Assembly: GCF_900182745.1 (NCBI RefSeq)
Contig: NZ_FXTY01000003.1
Location: 1-64,000 of the forward strand
Direction: 5' to 3'
DNA from: Shimia sagamensis
Lineage (GTDB): Bacteria > Pseudomonadota > Alphaproteobacteria > Rhodobacterales > Rhodobacteraceae
DNA length: 64,000 nucleotides
In this document: piece by piece, positions 8,738 to 17,338 of the stretch
Numbering within the stretch: position 1 is the first letter of the stretch
Layout: each line of letters opens with the position of its first letter
Program-made: the position numbers and the translations under genes
The notes under the pieces: model-generated
What the model was told of the DNA's origin: nothing
What the model saw: only the letters and a program-made list of their open reading frames with translations
Database searches by the model: none

Positions 8738-9737
8738 GGCGGCCAATCCCGGTTGTGCGTGCAAGCACATCCACGCCTTGTTGGTTCCAAAAATGCAGCA
8801 GGTCTATGAAAATCCAGTTCTCTGCCAATTTGTCATCAGAGCGGCGATAGATGTCGATCACGCGAAATTCTCCGGCTTTGCCAGTTGCCGGCATCCCCAT
8901 GAAGCCACCAGAAGGCACAGCGGTGAAATTGGGCCAGCCAAAGAACCCACCGTAGTGTCCCTCAGCCATGCGGCAGAGGTGCCGTGTTTTGGAGCGGTCG
9001 GTGAACCCCGCTCGAAACGGGCCGGAATGCTGTTTGGCATACCGCTCAATTGTGTAGGTCGCGCCGATGCCAGTAGGACCCCACCAGATCATATCATCAT
9101 GCCATGTCTGGGCCAGTTCGTCTTCAAGTGACAACGTGCTGTCCCATTGCCCGAGATCGGCGATCATGGCTTCAATTGTTGCAAGCGTTTTAACGCCTTC
9201 TTCAGCGGGCTGCGGCGCAAACAGCAAGCCGTCGTGCGTCATCGGGCCTGGTTGCACCAGCTGCGCCGCGGTTTGGTCCGGAAAGGGGTGTAGTCCAGCT
9301 TGAACCATCAAATGCGGAAGATCGAAGTACATGGCGGTTTCAGTGATTTTCCCGTCAGCGACCCGGTGAAAGGCGCAGTACCGCAGAAAGGCCATTTTGC
9401 CTGTTGGCGGGATGCCCAGCCATGGTGCATCAAACAATCCCATCAAATGTCCCATCGAACAGACCCAGGTCCCACCGACATCGGCAATCCCGTTTTCACC
9501 TGCAAAAAAGACATCCAAACGTCGTTGAATGCGCGTCAGGCTGCGGCGCAGTGGCTGCCAGAATTGCTCTGCAACGTTCTGCGGCCCACACAGCTCATCA
9601 AAGGGATGAAATCCGCGCCACAACAGATCGGTCCCGCAGAATTTGGCGATCACATTTGGTATGTTTTTGACAGACGCGCTGTCCATCTCGGCATAAAACT
9701 GGCGCACGATCGACTTAGCGTTCTGCGATTCCGACAT
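8727..9737 (-). CDS. Two-domain SnoaL-like protein, paralogue 1
   Basis: This 336-aa protein holds two tandem SnoaL/NTF2-like domains (about 1-165 and 195-330). Each contains the GIPPTGK-type turn and a DGKI(x)E...W strand. It shares HPF near residue 50, the WHDDMIWWGPTGIG block and a C-terminal DLLHFWNQQGVDVL block with the proteins at 16.3 and 14.4 kb, so these are paralogues. SnoaL relatives catalyse cyclisation, hydration, isomerisation or hydrolysis, and the actual reaction here is unknown. The start MSESQNAK has a GGGTAACAGGG site; it is the first gene of the leftward operon, whose promoter carries LacI-type operators. Confidence 0.8.
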   Translation of the reverse strand: MSESQNAKSIVRQFYAEMDSASVKNIPNVIAKFCGTDLLWRGFHPFDELCGPQNVAEQFWQPLRRSLTRIQRRLDVFFAGENGIADVGGTWVCSMGHLMGLFDAPWLGIPPTGKMAFLRYCAFHRVADGKITETAMYFDLPHLMVQAGLHPFPDQTAAQLVQPGPMTHDGLLFAPQPAEEGVKTLATIEAMIADLGQWDSTLSLEDELAQTWHDDMIWWGPTGIGATYTIERYAKQHSGPFRAGFTDRSKTRHLCRMAEGHYGGFFGWPNFTAVPSGGFMGMPATGKAGEFRVIDIYRRSDDKLAENWIFIDLLHFWNQQGVDVLARTTGIGRHEN

Positions 9738-9804
9738 CCCTGTTACCCTTGTTTTTAAGGCGATGAAGCTGGGCTTCGGGCCTCTCATTTCTGCTGTTGT
9801 GACG

Positions 9805-9830
9805 CATTTTTGCATACGTATGCAAAAATG
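9805..9830. promoter_or_regulatory. LacI-family operator 1 (perfect palindrome)
   Basis: A perfect 26-bp palindrome is centred on a CG step, with core TTGCATACGTATGCAA. Length, symmetry and the central CpG are typical of LacI/GalR-family operators. It lies in the divergent promoter between the leftward SnoaL-like operon and the rightward ABC transporter operon. The obvious ligand is the LacI-family protein at 18.1 kb. Confidence 0.85.
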
Positions 9831-9861
9831 TCTTGCCAAAACTGCCGCTAAGTCACTACGG

Positions 9862-9881
9862 TTTTGCAAGCGTATGCAAAA
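9862..9881. promoter_or_regulatory. LacI-family operator 2 (imperfect)
   Basis: The second site reads TTTTGCAAGCGTATGCAAAA. It has the same half-site TATGCAAAA as the perfect operator, with two mismatches in the left half. Its centre is 54 bp from that of operator 1, close to five helical turns, a geometry compatible with cooperative binding or looping. It is 42 bases upstream of the ATPase gene start. Confidence 0.75.
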
Positions 9882-9922
9882 ATGATTCCTGTGAAGTGCA
9901 GGTTTCGATCAGGGGGACCAAA

Positions 9923-10975
9923 ATGGCCGAAATTCAGCTTCGTAACGTGGGTAAGCGTTGGGGCAGTTTTGTGGGGGTCGATAACTTCGACCTGACCATC
10001 GCTGATAAGGAGTTCCTCGTGCTGCTTGGCCCTTCTGGCTGCGGCAAGACCACCACAATGCGCATGATCGCGGGGCTTGAAGATGCGTCTGAGGGCGACA
10101 TTCTGATTGATGGCAAGAAGGTCAACGATCTGGAGCCCAAGGACCGCGACGTGGCAATGGTGTTTCAGTCTTACGCGCTTTACCCAAACATGAACGTCTA
10201 TGAAAACATCCGCTTTCCACTGAAGGTCCGGGGCATCGATCCGTCGACCCACGACGAAAAAGTGCGCCGCGCCTCTGCGATGGTGGAGCTTGATGACTTC
10301 CTGCACCGCAAGCCTGCCGAACTGTCCGGTGGTCAGCGTCAGCGTGTGGCGCTTGCCCGTGCCATCGTGCGGGAACCCAACGTCTTTCTGATGGATGAAC
10401 CGCTGTCCAACCTTGATGCCAAGCTGCGGGTTTCCACCCGCGCGCAGATCAAAAATCTCAGCCACGAACTTGCGGTTACCACAATCTATGTGACCCACGA
10501 TCAGATCGAGGCGATGACGCTGGCAGATCGCGTTGTGGTGATGAAGCAGGGCGTTGTGCAGCAACTGGGCAGCCCAACGGATATTTACGACAAGCCCGCC
10601 AATTCCTTTGTCGCAAGCTTTATCGGCAACCCGGCAATGAACCTCATGACCGGCATCATGGCGGGTGGAACTTTTGAAGCACAGAATGTGCGCATCGAAG
10701 GATTGCACGCGCCAGACGGTCCCGTGACCCTCGGTTTCCGCGCCGAAGATGCTGGCCTTGGCGACGCAGGGCACCACGAAATCACAGCTCCGATTTATAC
10801 GCTGGAGCTTTTGGGCGACGCCACAATGGTCACCGTCCGCATTGGCGGAGAGCTGGTCGCGGTACGAGCCCCCAAAGATTTCCGGTCAGAAATTGGCGAC
10901 ACCGTTTCGCTCTCGGTGCCTGCCGCAATCTGCCATTTGTTTGACGCCAAAACCGGCGCCCGGATTGAGGCCTAA
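9923..10975 (+). CDS. Carbohydrate ABC transporter ATPase (MalK/UgpC type)
   Basis: This 350-aa ATPase starts MAEIQLRNVG after an AGGGGGACC ribosome site. The Walker A is GPSGCGKTT (about 37-45), the signature is LSGGQRQRVALARA, the Walker B is VFLMDEPLSNLD and the switch region is YVTHDQIEAM. The C-terminal TOBE/MalK-type regulatory domain (about 240-350) identifies the CUT1 carbohydrate subfamily. It energises the importer formed with the next three genes. It is the first gene of the rightward operon, directly behind the two LacI-type operators. The transported compound is unknown. Confidence 0.95.
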   Translation: MAEIQLRNVGKRWGSFVGVDNFDLTIADKEFLVLLGPSGCGKTTTMRMIAGLEDASEGDILIDGKKVNDLEPKDRDVAMVFQSYALYPNMNVYENIRFPLKVRGIDPSTHDEKVRRASAMVELDDFLHRKPAELSGGQRQRVALARAIVREPNVFLMDEPLSNLDAKLRVSTRAQIKNLSHELAVTTIYVTHDQIEAMTLADRVVVMKQGVVQQLGSPTDIYDKPANSFVASFIGNPAMNLMTGIMAGGTFEAQNVRIEGLHAPDGPVTLGFRAEDAGLGDAGHHEITAPIYTLELLGDATMVTVRIGGELVAVRAPKDFRSEIGDTVSLSVPAAICHLFDAKTGARIEA

Positions 10976-10988
10976 GGGCCTCCAAATA

Positions 10989-11039
10989 TCCGGCAGTCTT
11001 CTGCCGGAAACACCAAGGGATGCGCGGTTGCAAGGCGCA
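10989..11039 (+). promoter_or_regulatory. Twin hairpins before binding-protein gene
   Basis: Two stem-loops sit between the ATPase and solute-binding genes. The first is TCCGGCAG/CTGCCGGA (10989-11008). The second is GGATGCGC/GCGCATCC immediately downstream. No strong T-run follows either. Such intercistronic stems often stabilise or set the level of the binding-protein mRNA. Confidence 0.45.
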
Positions 11040-11073
11040 TCCAAAGACCAAGAAGCATAACAGGGAGAAGAAA

Positions 11074-12300
11074 ATGTTTCTAAAGAAAGTGGCCTTCGCC
11101 AGTTCCATCGCCCTCTGGGCCGGCGGCGCGTATGCGTGTGAAATCACCGCCCGCGTCAACATCATCGGCAATGAATTCCCCGCGATCCAGACCGTCGGCG
11201 CAGGTGCCGAAGAATGCGCCGGTGCCGAAGTATCCAAAAACCTCACGGCAGATCACAAAGACATTCATGTTGCAGGGATGCAAGGCAACCCTGCAGAATA
11301 CACCTCTGCAATTGTTGCCAACTCCACTCTGACTATCCTGATGAACGACGATCTTGTGCGTCCATTGGATGATCTGGTTGCCAAGCACGGCGACGCGCTG
11401 CAGAAAAGTCAGCTGATCACCGTGGATGGCAAGGTTATGGCCGTGGCGTTTATGGCGAACGCCCAGCACCTGATGTATCGCAAGGACATCCTCGAAGAGA
11501 TTGGTGTTGAGCCTCCGAAAACCTATGAGGACATGCTCGCCGCTGCGGAGATGATCCGCGAGAAAGGCATCATGCAGAACCCGATTGGCGGCGCTTACGC
11601 AGCCGGTTGGAACCTCGCGCAGGAATTCAACAACATGTTCATCGGCTACGGCGGCACCTTCTTCAAAGAAGGCACAGCAGAGCCGATGATCAATTCCGAA
11701 GCGGGTGTGAACACGCTGAACATGATGAAGGCCCTGACGGAGTATATGAACCCCGACTACCTGACCCATGACTCCAACGCGACCAACGCGGAATACCGCG
11801 CGGGCAACATCGCGATGCTGAACATGTGGGGCAGCCGTGCTGCATCACAGACCACAGCGGATGGTGTGACCGATGCTGTGAAAAACGGCCACGCAATTGC
11901 CGGTCCATTGACCGTTGGCGGTGGCTCAACGCCTGCATCTACCCTGTGGTGGGATGGCTGGACTGTTGCCAAAAACGTCTCTGACGAAGAGGCAGAGGCC
12001 ACTTTTGTTGCCATGATGAACGGTATCCGCCCGGACATGATGCAGAACGAAGAAATCCGTCAACAGGCGGTTTGGTTAATCGACGGCTATCAGCCAACCG
12101 ACGCGGCCATCGGTGTGTTTGATGCGGCCAAAGCTGGCACTGTGCCTTATCCAATGGTCCCCTACATGGGCCTGATGCACGGGTCCATCGGTAACGAGCT
12201 GTCCGACTTCCTGCAAGGCAAGGAAAGCGCAGAACAGGCGCTTGCTGACATCGAAGCAGCCTACACCGCTGCTGCCAAAGAAAAGGGCTTTCTGAAGTAA
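11074..12300 (+). CDS. ABC transporter solute-binding protein (CUT1)
   Basis: This 408-aa periplasmic sugar-binding protein starts MFLKKVAFASSIALW; the signal peptide ends GGAYA-C near residue 16. The CAGGGAGAAGAAA ribosome site decides this start over an upstream in-frame one. The body follows the MalE-like family 1 fold (GMQGNPAEYTSAIVANST, MANAQHLMYRKDILEEIGVEPPKTYEDM, LWWDGWTVAKN). It delivers a carbohydrate-like ligand to the two permeases downstream. A Cys follows the signal, but no full lipobox is evident. Confidence 0.93.
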   Translation: MFLKKVAFASSIALWAGGAYACEITARVNIIGNEFPAIQTVGAGAEECAGAEVSKNLTADHKDIHVAGMQGNPAEYTSAIVANSTLTILMNDDLVRPLDDLVAKHGDALQKSQLITVDGKVMAVAFMANAQHLMYRKDILEEIGVEPPKTYEDMLAAAEMIREKGIMQNPIGGAYAAGWNLAQEFNNMFIGYGGTFFKEGTAEPMINSEAGVNTLNMMKALTEYMNPDYLTHDSNATNAEYRAGNIAMLNMWGSRAASQTTADGVTDAVKNGHAIAGPLTVGGGSTPASTLWWDGWTVAKNVSDEEAEATFVAMMNGIRPDMMQNEEIRQQAVWLIDGYQPTDAAIGVFDAAKAGTVPYPMVPYMGLMHGSIGNELSDFLQGKESAEQALADIEAAYTAAAKEKGFLK

Positions 12301-12312
12301 GCCCGCCTCCTG

Positions 12313-12337
12313 CCGGAGAGGGCGCGTTCCTCTCCGG
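12313..12337 (+). terminator. Intercistronic hairpin after binding-protein gene
   Basis: A 9-bp perfect stem CCGGAGAGG/CCTCTCCGG with a 7-nt loop is followed by TTCTCTTT. It lies between the binding-protein and first permease genes, so it is more likely a partial terminator or RNA stabiliser that favours binding-protein expression than a full stop. Confidence 0.6.
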
Positions 12338-12372
12338 TTCTCTTTCCCTCGCCATGTAGTCCGGACCCCAAG

Positions 12373-13398
12373 ATGAAACACCGCACGTTTTTCTGGTTCT
12401 TTTTGCCGACAGGCCTTGCGATGCTATTATTCATCGCTCTGCCTATTGTTTCGGTGGTGATCCAGTCGGTTTATGCGCCGCATGAGGCCGTTTTGAAGAC
12501 GGTCGAAAACTGCACGCCGCTTGTGGGTTGCACCACGGAAACCACCATTGATCAGGATGCCACCCGCGATATCCGCGAGGCAAAGCCGCTGGGCCGGTTT
12601 GTTGGGCTTGATATCTATCTGGACCGTGGCCACCTCGCGGCTGCAGAGGTCGGCGAAGCCTGGAGCAGCAGTGCGAGCATGGGAGAGTTCTTTGACCGGC
12701 TTTTCAACTTGCCGCTCTACCGTGCTTTGGCTTTCACCCTGACCTTCACTTTCATCGTCACGCCGCTTTTGATTGGTTTTGGTTTGATGATCGCTCTGGC
12801 CGTAAATTCTCTGCACAGTCGCCTCAAGGGATTGATGATTTTCTTCTCGCTCCTGCCGATGATCGTGACGCCCTTGATTGGCTCTCTCATCCTCTTCTGG
12901 ATGGTAGACAGTCGTGGCGTCATCGGCTCCGCTCTTGTGGCGCTGGCGGGCGATCCCAATTTCTCGATGAAGGCCAGCACTGGCCTGACATGGGTCATGC
13001 TTATCGTCTACGGCGTCTGGCATTCGGCACCCTTTGCCTTTGTGGTCTTCTATGCAGGGCTACAAACTTTGCCGAAAGACCAGATCGAGGCTGCTCAGAT
13101 TGACGGAGCCTCCCGTTGGCAACGGATTAAATACGTGGTCGTGCCACATCTCATGCCTCTGGTGACTTTTGTGGCGCTGATTCAGCTGATGGACAACTTT
13201 CGTGTCTTTGAACCGGTCGTCGGCTTCAACGCCTCCGCACACGCAACCTCGCTCAGCTGGATCATCTTCAACGATCTTGGCGGCGAAACCCGACAACTCT
13301 CCGCGGCCTCCGCAACCTCCGTTTTGACCATACTTGGCGTCGCGATCCTACTGTCGCCGGTGCTGGTACGGACTTGGCGCGACTTCAAGGGCAAGTAA
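12373..13398 (+). CDS. ABC transporter permease (MalF-like)
   Basis: This 341-aa inner-membrane permease has an N-terminal membrane segment (about 6-28), then an unusually long periplasmic insertion (about 35-105, two Cys residues within ENCTPLVGCTTE), then five or so further segments. The EAA loop is EAAQIDGASRWQRIKYVVVP, which contacts the ATPase. The two cysteines could form a disulfide. It pairs with the next permease; only 1 bp separates the two genes. Confidence 0.9.
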   Translation: MKHRTFFWFFLPTGLAMLLFIALPIVSVVIQSVYAPHEAVLKTVENCTPLVGCTTETTIDQDATRDIREAKPLGRFVGLDIYLDRGHLAAAEVGEAWSSSASMGEFFDRLFNLPLYRALAFTLTFTFIVTPLLIGFGLMIALAVNSLHSRLKGLMIFFSLLPMIVTPLIGSLILFWMVDSRGVIGSALVALAGDPNFSMKASTGLTWVMLIVYGVWHSAPFAFVVFYAGLQTLPKDQIEAAQIDGASRWQRIKYVVVPHLMPLVTFVALIQLMDNFRVFEPVVGFNASAHATSLSWIIFNDLGGETRQLSAASATSVLTILGVAILLSPVLVRTWRDFKGK

Positions 13399-13399
13399 C

Positions 13400-14281
13400 A
13401 TGGCATCCAAAGCACAACGCATGCCCCTGGGGCTCCGCATCCTGACATACGGCTTTGTCCTTGTCTGGTTCATCCTCGCCGCCTTCCCGTTTTTCTGGAC
13501 GTTTTGGGGCTCTTTCAAAGTCGAGCTCGATTTCTTCTCGATTGCTGATTGGACCAATGCGCTGACCGGCGAGCGCACCAAGGCCGCCTACGACTCCGCC
13601 TTCACCGGCGCGGCTTATAAAGGCGCGTGGGTGCAAGAAGAGTTCTGGCGCAATGTGATCAACACGTTCATCGTTTGCTTCTTCGTGGTCTGTACGTCAC
13701 TGACCATCGGCACGTTGGGCGGGTATGCGCTGTCTCGCTCATCCTTCCGATACACATTCTGGCTTTTGATCACTGCGCTGATTTTCCGCGCTATGCCGCC
13801 GATCACTTTGGTTGCGGGCTACCTGTTGCCGTTCTTTGAATGGAACGTTTGGGGCATCCTGCCGACCACCATCATCGTGCTTGTAGCGATCAATCAGCCA
13901 TTTACCCTCTGGATGTTGCACAGCTTCTTTCAGAACATCCCCAAGGAACTTGATGAAAGCGCAAAGGTCGACGGCTGCACGCAGTTTCAAGCCTTCCGCC
14001 ATGTCATCGTGCCCGTCATGTGGCCGGGCGTCATCACCACGGGTCTGTTCAGCTTCCTCTTGGCTTACAACGACTTCGCAGTTACCGCGATGCTGCTCAG
14101 CGAAAGTAACCGCACCATGGTGCCTGCCATCGCCGCCTTCCTTGGCACCACCTATACCGAAGGCAACGTCATGTTTGCGGTCGCTGCCGTGGTCTCGGCC
14201 ACAGCACCTCTGTTCATTCTTGTGATGGTTTTCCAACGTCAGATCGTCTCTGGCCTGACCGCAGGGGCCGTAAAAGGATGA
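13400..14281 (+). CDS. ABC transporter permease (MalG-like)
   Basis: This 293-aa permease starts MASKAQRMPLG right after the preceding stop codon. It has about six membrane segments, a short periplasmic insertion (SIADWTNALTGERTK), and the cytoplasmic EAA-type loop DESAKVDGCTQFQAFRHVIVP. The C-terminus QIVSGLTAGAVKG is characteristic of MalG-type subunits. It is the second half of the channel for the importer in this operon. Confidence 0.92.
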   Translation: MASKAQRMPLGLRILTYGFVLVWFILAAFPFFWTFWGSFKVELDFFSIADWTNALTGERTKAAYDSAFTGAAYKGAWVQEEFWRNVINTFIVCFFVVCTSLTIGTLGGYALSRSSFRYTFWLLITALIFRAMPPITLVAGYLLPFFEWNVWGILPTTIIVLVAINQPFTLWMLHSFFQNIPKELDESAKVDGCTQFQAFRHVIVPVMWPGVITTGLFSFLLAYNDFAVTAMLLSESNRTMVPAIAAFLGTTYTEGNVMFAVAAVVSATAPLFILVMVFQRQIVSGLTAGAVKG

Positions 14282-14408
14282 GTTCGTCCGCCCGTCATAA
14301 CGCAATGGCGCGTCATCCGGCGCTCAACAGAATGCCTCGGGATTTCATAGGGCAGGGAGCTTCACGCCCCTTCGAAATCTCAAATATCATTCTGAAAGGA
14401 GACGCCCG

Positions 14409-14939
14409 ATGAAAGGCTCTCGCCCCGAACAGGCCATGCTAACCCGCGACACGGATATGAGCAAGACAGACGACACCCGTCGTGTGATTGAAACTATGGT
14501 GGACGGTCTCAACGATCACCGCATCGACGATATCGGCGAGTTTTTCTCGCAGGGGTTTCGCTGGATGGGCAACCAGGGCTGCGGCACCAAAACCGGTCTG
14601 CAAGAATTCCAAGACAACTGGCAACGCCCGTTTCAGGCAGCGTTCTCCGACAAAACCTGTATCGATGAGGCCCGCCTCTACATGGGCGAATGGGCCGCGG
14701 CCTTTGGCCGGCAAGAGGCGACGCACAGCGGCGAATTTCTTGGGATCGCTGCAACCGGAAAACGCATTGAAATCCGCTACATGGACTTCTGGAAGGTTGT
14801 TGACGGCAAGATTGTAGACAACTGGGTAAACGTCGATTTTGCCCATGTCGCAGCTCAACTCGGCGTCGATTTGTTTGATGGCGAGGGCTGGGAAGCTTTT
14901 GATCGGGGGGAGAAAACCGCCCCGCGCCCGACTAAATAA
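14409..14939 (+). CDS. Single-domain SnoaL-like protein, paralogue 2
   Basis: This 176-aa protein corresponds to the C-terminal domain of the two-domain paralogues. Shared blocks are [47 protein letters not shown] and [27 protein letters not shown] precedes the ATG. It follows the permeases by 127 bp in the same operon and precedes the HpsN-like dehydrogenase by 10 bp. The tight linkage suggests it acts on the same intermediate, but the reaction is unknown. It could be an ester cyclase, hydratase or epimerase-like enzyme. Confidence 0.78.
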   Translation: MKGSRPEQAMLTRDTDMSKTDDTRRVIETMVDGLNDHRIDDIGEFFSQGFRWMGNQGCGTKTGLQEFQDNWQRPFQAAFSDKTCIDEARLYMGEWAAAFGRQEATHSGEFLGIAATGKRIEIRYMDFWKVVDGKIVDNWVNVDFAHVAAQLGVDLFDGEGWEAFDRGEKTAPRPTK

Positions 14940-14949
14940 GGATGATGGT

Positions 14950-16278
14950 ATGACAATTGAGTATCTCAAACGCGGTAAAGATCAGGCCGAACGCGCCGAA
15001 GACGACGCCAAAACCCGAGCCGTGGTCGAGGCCACTCTCAAAGAGATCGAAACGCGCGGTGACACGGCCGTTCGTGAGCTGTCAGAGAAATTCGACAATT
15101 ATTCCCCCGCGTCCTTCAAACTCAGCCAGCAGGACATCGACGATCTGATCGCACAGCTGAGTGATCGAGAGCTCGCGGACATTAAATTTGCACAAGAACA
15201 GGTGCGAAATTTTGCCCAAGCGCAGCGTGACACCATGCTGGATTTGGAAGTGGAGACGCTCCCCGGCGTTGTCCTCGGGCACAAAAATATCCCCGTGCAG
15301 TCGGTTGGCTGCTATGTGCCCGGGGGCAAGTTCCCGATGGTTGCCTCGGCCCATATGTCCGTCGCGACGGCCTCTGTGGCTGGTGTGCCACGCATCATTG
15401 CCTGCACACCTCCGTTTCAGGGAAAACCCAACGCTGCGGTGATTGCAGCTATGCATCTTGGCGGCGCGCATGAAATTTATGTCATGGGTGGCATTCAGGC
15501 GATTGGCGCGATGGCATTGGGCACCGAAACCATCGACCCCGTGCACATGCTTGTCGGACCCGGTAACGCGTTTGTGGCGGAGGCGAAGCGTCAACTCTTT
15601 GGCCGTGTGGGCATTGATCTCTTTGCGGGGCCAACCGAGACCATGGTAATCGCGGATGAAACCGTTGATGCAGAAATCTGTGCCACCGATCTCTTGGGAC
15701 AGGCCGAGCACGGCTACAACAGCCCCTGCGTGATGGTCACCAATTCTCGGAAACTGGCCGACGACACGCTTGGTGAAATCGGCCGTATCCTGAAAATTCT
15801 GCCCACCGCCGATACGGCCTCGGTGAGCTGGGAGGAATACGGCGAGGTGATCGTGTGCGACACCTACGACGAAATGCTCGAAGTGGCTGACGACATTGCA
15901 TCCGAGCACGTTCAAGTGATGACCGATCGCGACGACTGGTTCCTGGAAAACATGACCTGCTATGGCGCGCTTTTCCTTGGGCCACGCACCAATGTTTCCA
16001 ACGGCGACAAGGTGATAGGCACAAACCACACCCTGCCGACCAAAAAGGCCGGTCGCTATACTGGGGGTCTCTGGGTTGGCAAGTTTCTGAAAACGCACAG
16101 CTATCAGCGGGTGTTGACCGATGAAGCGGCCACGATGATTGGCGAGTATGGCTCGCGTCTTTGTATGCTGGAGGGGTTTGTTGGCCACGCCGAGCAATGC
16201 AACGTGCGTGTGCGCCGCTACGGCGGCATCAATGTGCCATACGGGCAGGGCGCCCCCCATCGGGAGGCGGCCGAGTGA
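14950..16278 (+). CDS. Histidinol dehydrogenase family, HpsN-like
   Basis: This 442-aa NAD-dependent alcohol dehydrogenase of the histidinol dehydrogenase fold starts [10 protein letters not shown]. Conserved blocks include [73 protein letters not shown] and the C-terminal VRRYGG. The overall pattern resembles sulfopropanediol 3-dehydrogenase (HpsN), which oxidises a primary alcohol to an acid in two steps. It is not part of a his operon, so a biosynthetic role is unlikely. The hpsO/hpsP partners are absent and the importer is a sugar-type ABC system, so the substrate is probably another polyol or sugar alcohol. Confidence 0.85.
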   Translation: MTIEYLKRGKDQAERAEDDAKTRAVVEATLKEIETRGDTAVRELSEKFDNYSPASFKLSQQDIDDLIAQLSDRELADIKFAQEQVRNFAQAQRDTMLDLEVETLPGVVLGHKNIPVQSVGCYVPGGKFPMVASAHMSVATASVAGVPRIIACTPPFQGKPNAAVIAAMHLGGAHEIYVMGGIQAIGAMALGTETIDPVHMLVGPGNAFVAEAKRQLFGRVGIDLFAGPTETMVIADETVDAEICATDLLGQAEHGYNSPCVMVTNSRKLADDTLGEIGRILKILPTADTASVSWEEYGEVIVCDTYDEMLEVADDIASEHVQVMTDRDDWFLENMTCYGALFLGPRTNVSNGDKVIGTNHTLPTKKAGRYTGGLWVGKFLKTHSYQRVLTDEAATMIGEYGSRLCMLEGFVGHAEQCNVRVRRYGGINVPYGQGAPHREAAE

Positions 16279-16279
16279 T

Positions 16280-17338
16280 ATGACCGCTGACAAACACACG
16301 CACCACAAAAAGCTGATCAAGGCTTTTCGGGATGCGTCCTACAATTTCAGCGAAGAGGGGGTGCGTGCGGCGCTGGGCGATTTGGCGACGTCGGATGCGG
16401 TGTTCCGACTGTGTCATCCGTTTGGTGATATGATCGGCCCAGATGGCTTCTTTGACGGCGCATACAGTAAGCTGTTAGAGGCTTGGCCGGATCTGGAGCG
16501 TCGTGACTATATTGTCATGGCGGGCTCAGATGATTTCGACAACGATTGGGTCGGCTGTGGTGGTTACTATACTGGTGTTTTCACGGGGCCATGGTTGGAT
16601 ATCCCACCCACCGGTCATCAGGTGGCAATGCGGTATCACGAGTTTTTCCGTTTTGAAGACGGCAAAGTGGTGGAGGTTCAGGCGCTTTGGGATATTCCCG
16701 AAGTTATGATGCAGGCGGACGCCTGGCCGATGGCGCCCTCACTGGGGCGCGAATGGCACGTGCCTGGGCCGGCAACCGCTGATGGGCTGGTCGCAGGGCC
16801 ATATGACGCGCAGAAGGGCCAAGCCACCCGCCAGCGTATCATGGATATGCTTGAGCATCTTTTGCTGCACCCGAACAATCCTGATCCGCGCGCCATGCAG
16901 CTGGAACAATTTTGGCATGACCGCATGAGCTGGTACGGCCCCGCAGGCATCGGCACAGCGCGGGGCGTGGCTGGCTTTCGCAACTGGCATCAAATCCCGT
17001 TTCTGAGCGGCATGCCGGACCGTGGGCAGTTCGAGGAGGAAACCACCTATCATTTCTTTGGTGATGGCGACTATGCCGCCGTCACCGGCTGGCCCGACAT
17101 GATCCAATCCGTGACCCATGACGGGTGGTTGGGCATCGCACCCGCGGGCAAGAAGATCACCCTCAAGTCGCTTGATTTCTGGCGCGTTGAGAACGGAAAA
17201 ATCCGCGAAAACTGGGTGTTGGTGGATTTGCTCGACGTTTATCGCCAATTGGGAGTGGACGTTTTTGGCCGCTTGCGGGAGTTCAACAAGGCGCGCAGTA
17301 TGGCGCGCCTGAATATCCCGGATGGAATGAGCCTATGA
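16280..17338 (+). CDS. Two-domain SnoaL-like protein, paralogue 3
   Basis: This 352-aa protein starts MTADKHTHHK just after the HpsN-like stop codon (stop and start one base apart). Two tandem SnoaL/NTF2-like domains are seen, about 20-165 and 195-335. They have DIPPTGHQVAMRYHEFFRFEDGKV in the first and GIAPAGKKI with FWRVENGKIRENW in the second. WHDRMSWYGPAGIG matches the paralogue at 8.7 kb. Two copies of the fold in one chain suggest a pseudo-dimer in which one half may be non-catalytic. Function is unknown. Confidence 0.8.
   Translation: MTADKHTHHKKLIKAFRDASYNFSEEGVRAALGDLATSDAVFRLCHPFGDMIGPDGFFDGAYSKLLEAWPDLERRDYIVMAGSDDFDNDWVGCGGYYTGVFTGPWLDIPPTGHQVAMRYHEFFRFEDGKVVEVQALWDIPEVMMQADAWPMAPSLGREWHVPGPATADGLVAGPYDAQKGQATRQRIMDMLEHLLLHPNNPDPRAMQLEQFWHDRMSWYGPAGIGTARGVAGFRNWHQIPFLSGMPDRGQFEEETTYHFFGDGDYAAVTGWPDMIQSVTHDGWLGIAPAGKKITLKSLDFWRVENGKIRENWVLVDLLDVYRQLGVDVFGRLREFNKARSMARLNIPDGMSL

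Noticed and set aside
9848..10777. Long minus-strand open frame of 309 aa opposite the ABC ATPase
   Set aside because: It is the antisense of a clear ATPase gene with all family motifs, with His/Val-rich composition and no domain of its own.
14950..16278. Histidine biosynthesis hisD
   Set aside because: There is no his gene nearby, the gene lies in a catabolic ABC operon, and the sequence pattern is closer to HpsN-type enzymes.
15082..16320. Long minus-strand open frame of 412 aa opposite the HpsN-like gene
   Set aside because: It is fully antisense to a conserved dehydrogenase and its protein has no recognisable pattern; it arises from codon bias.
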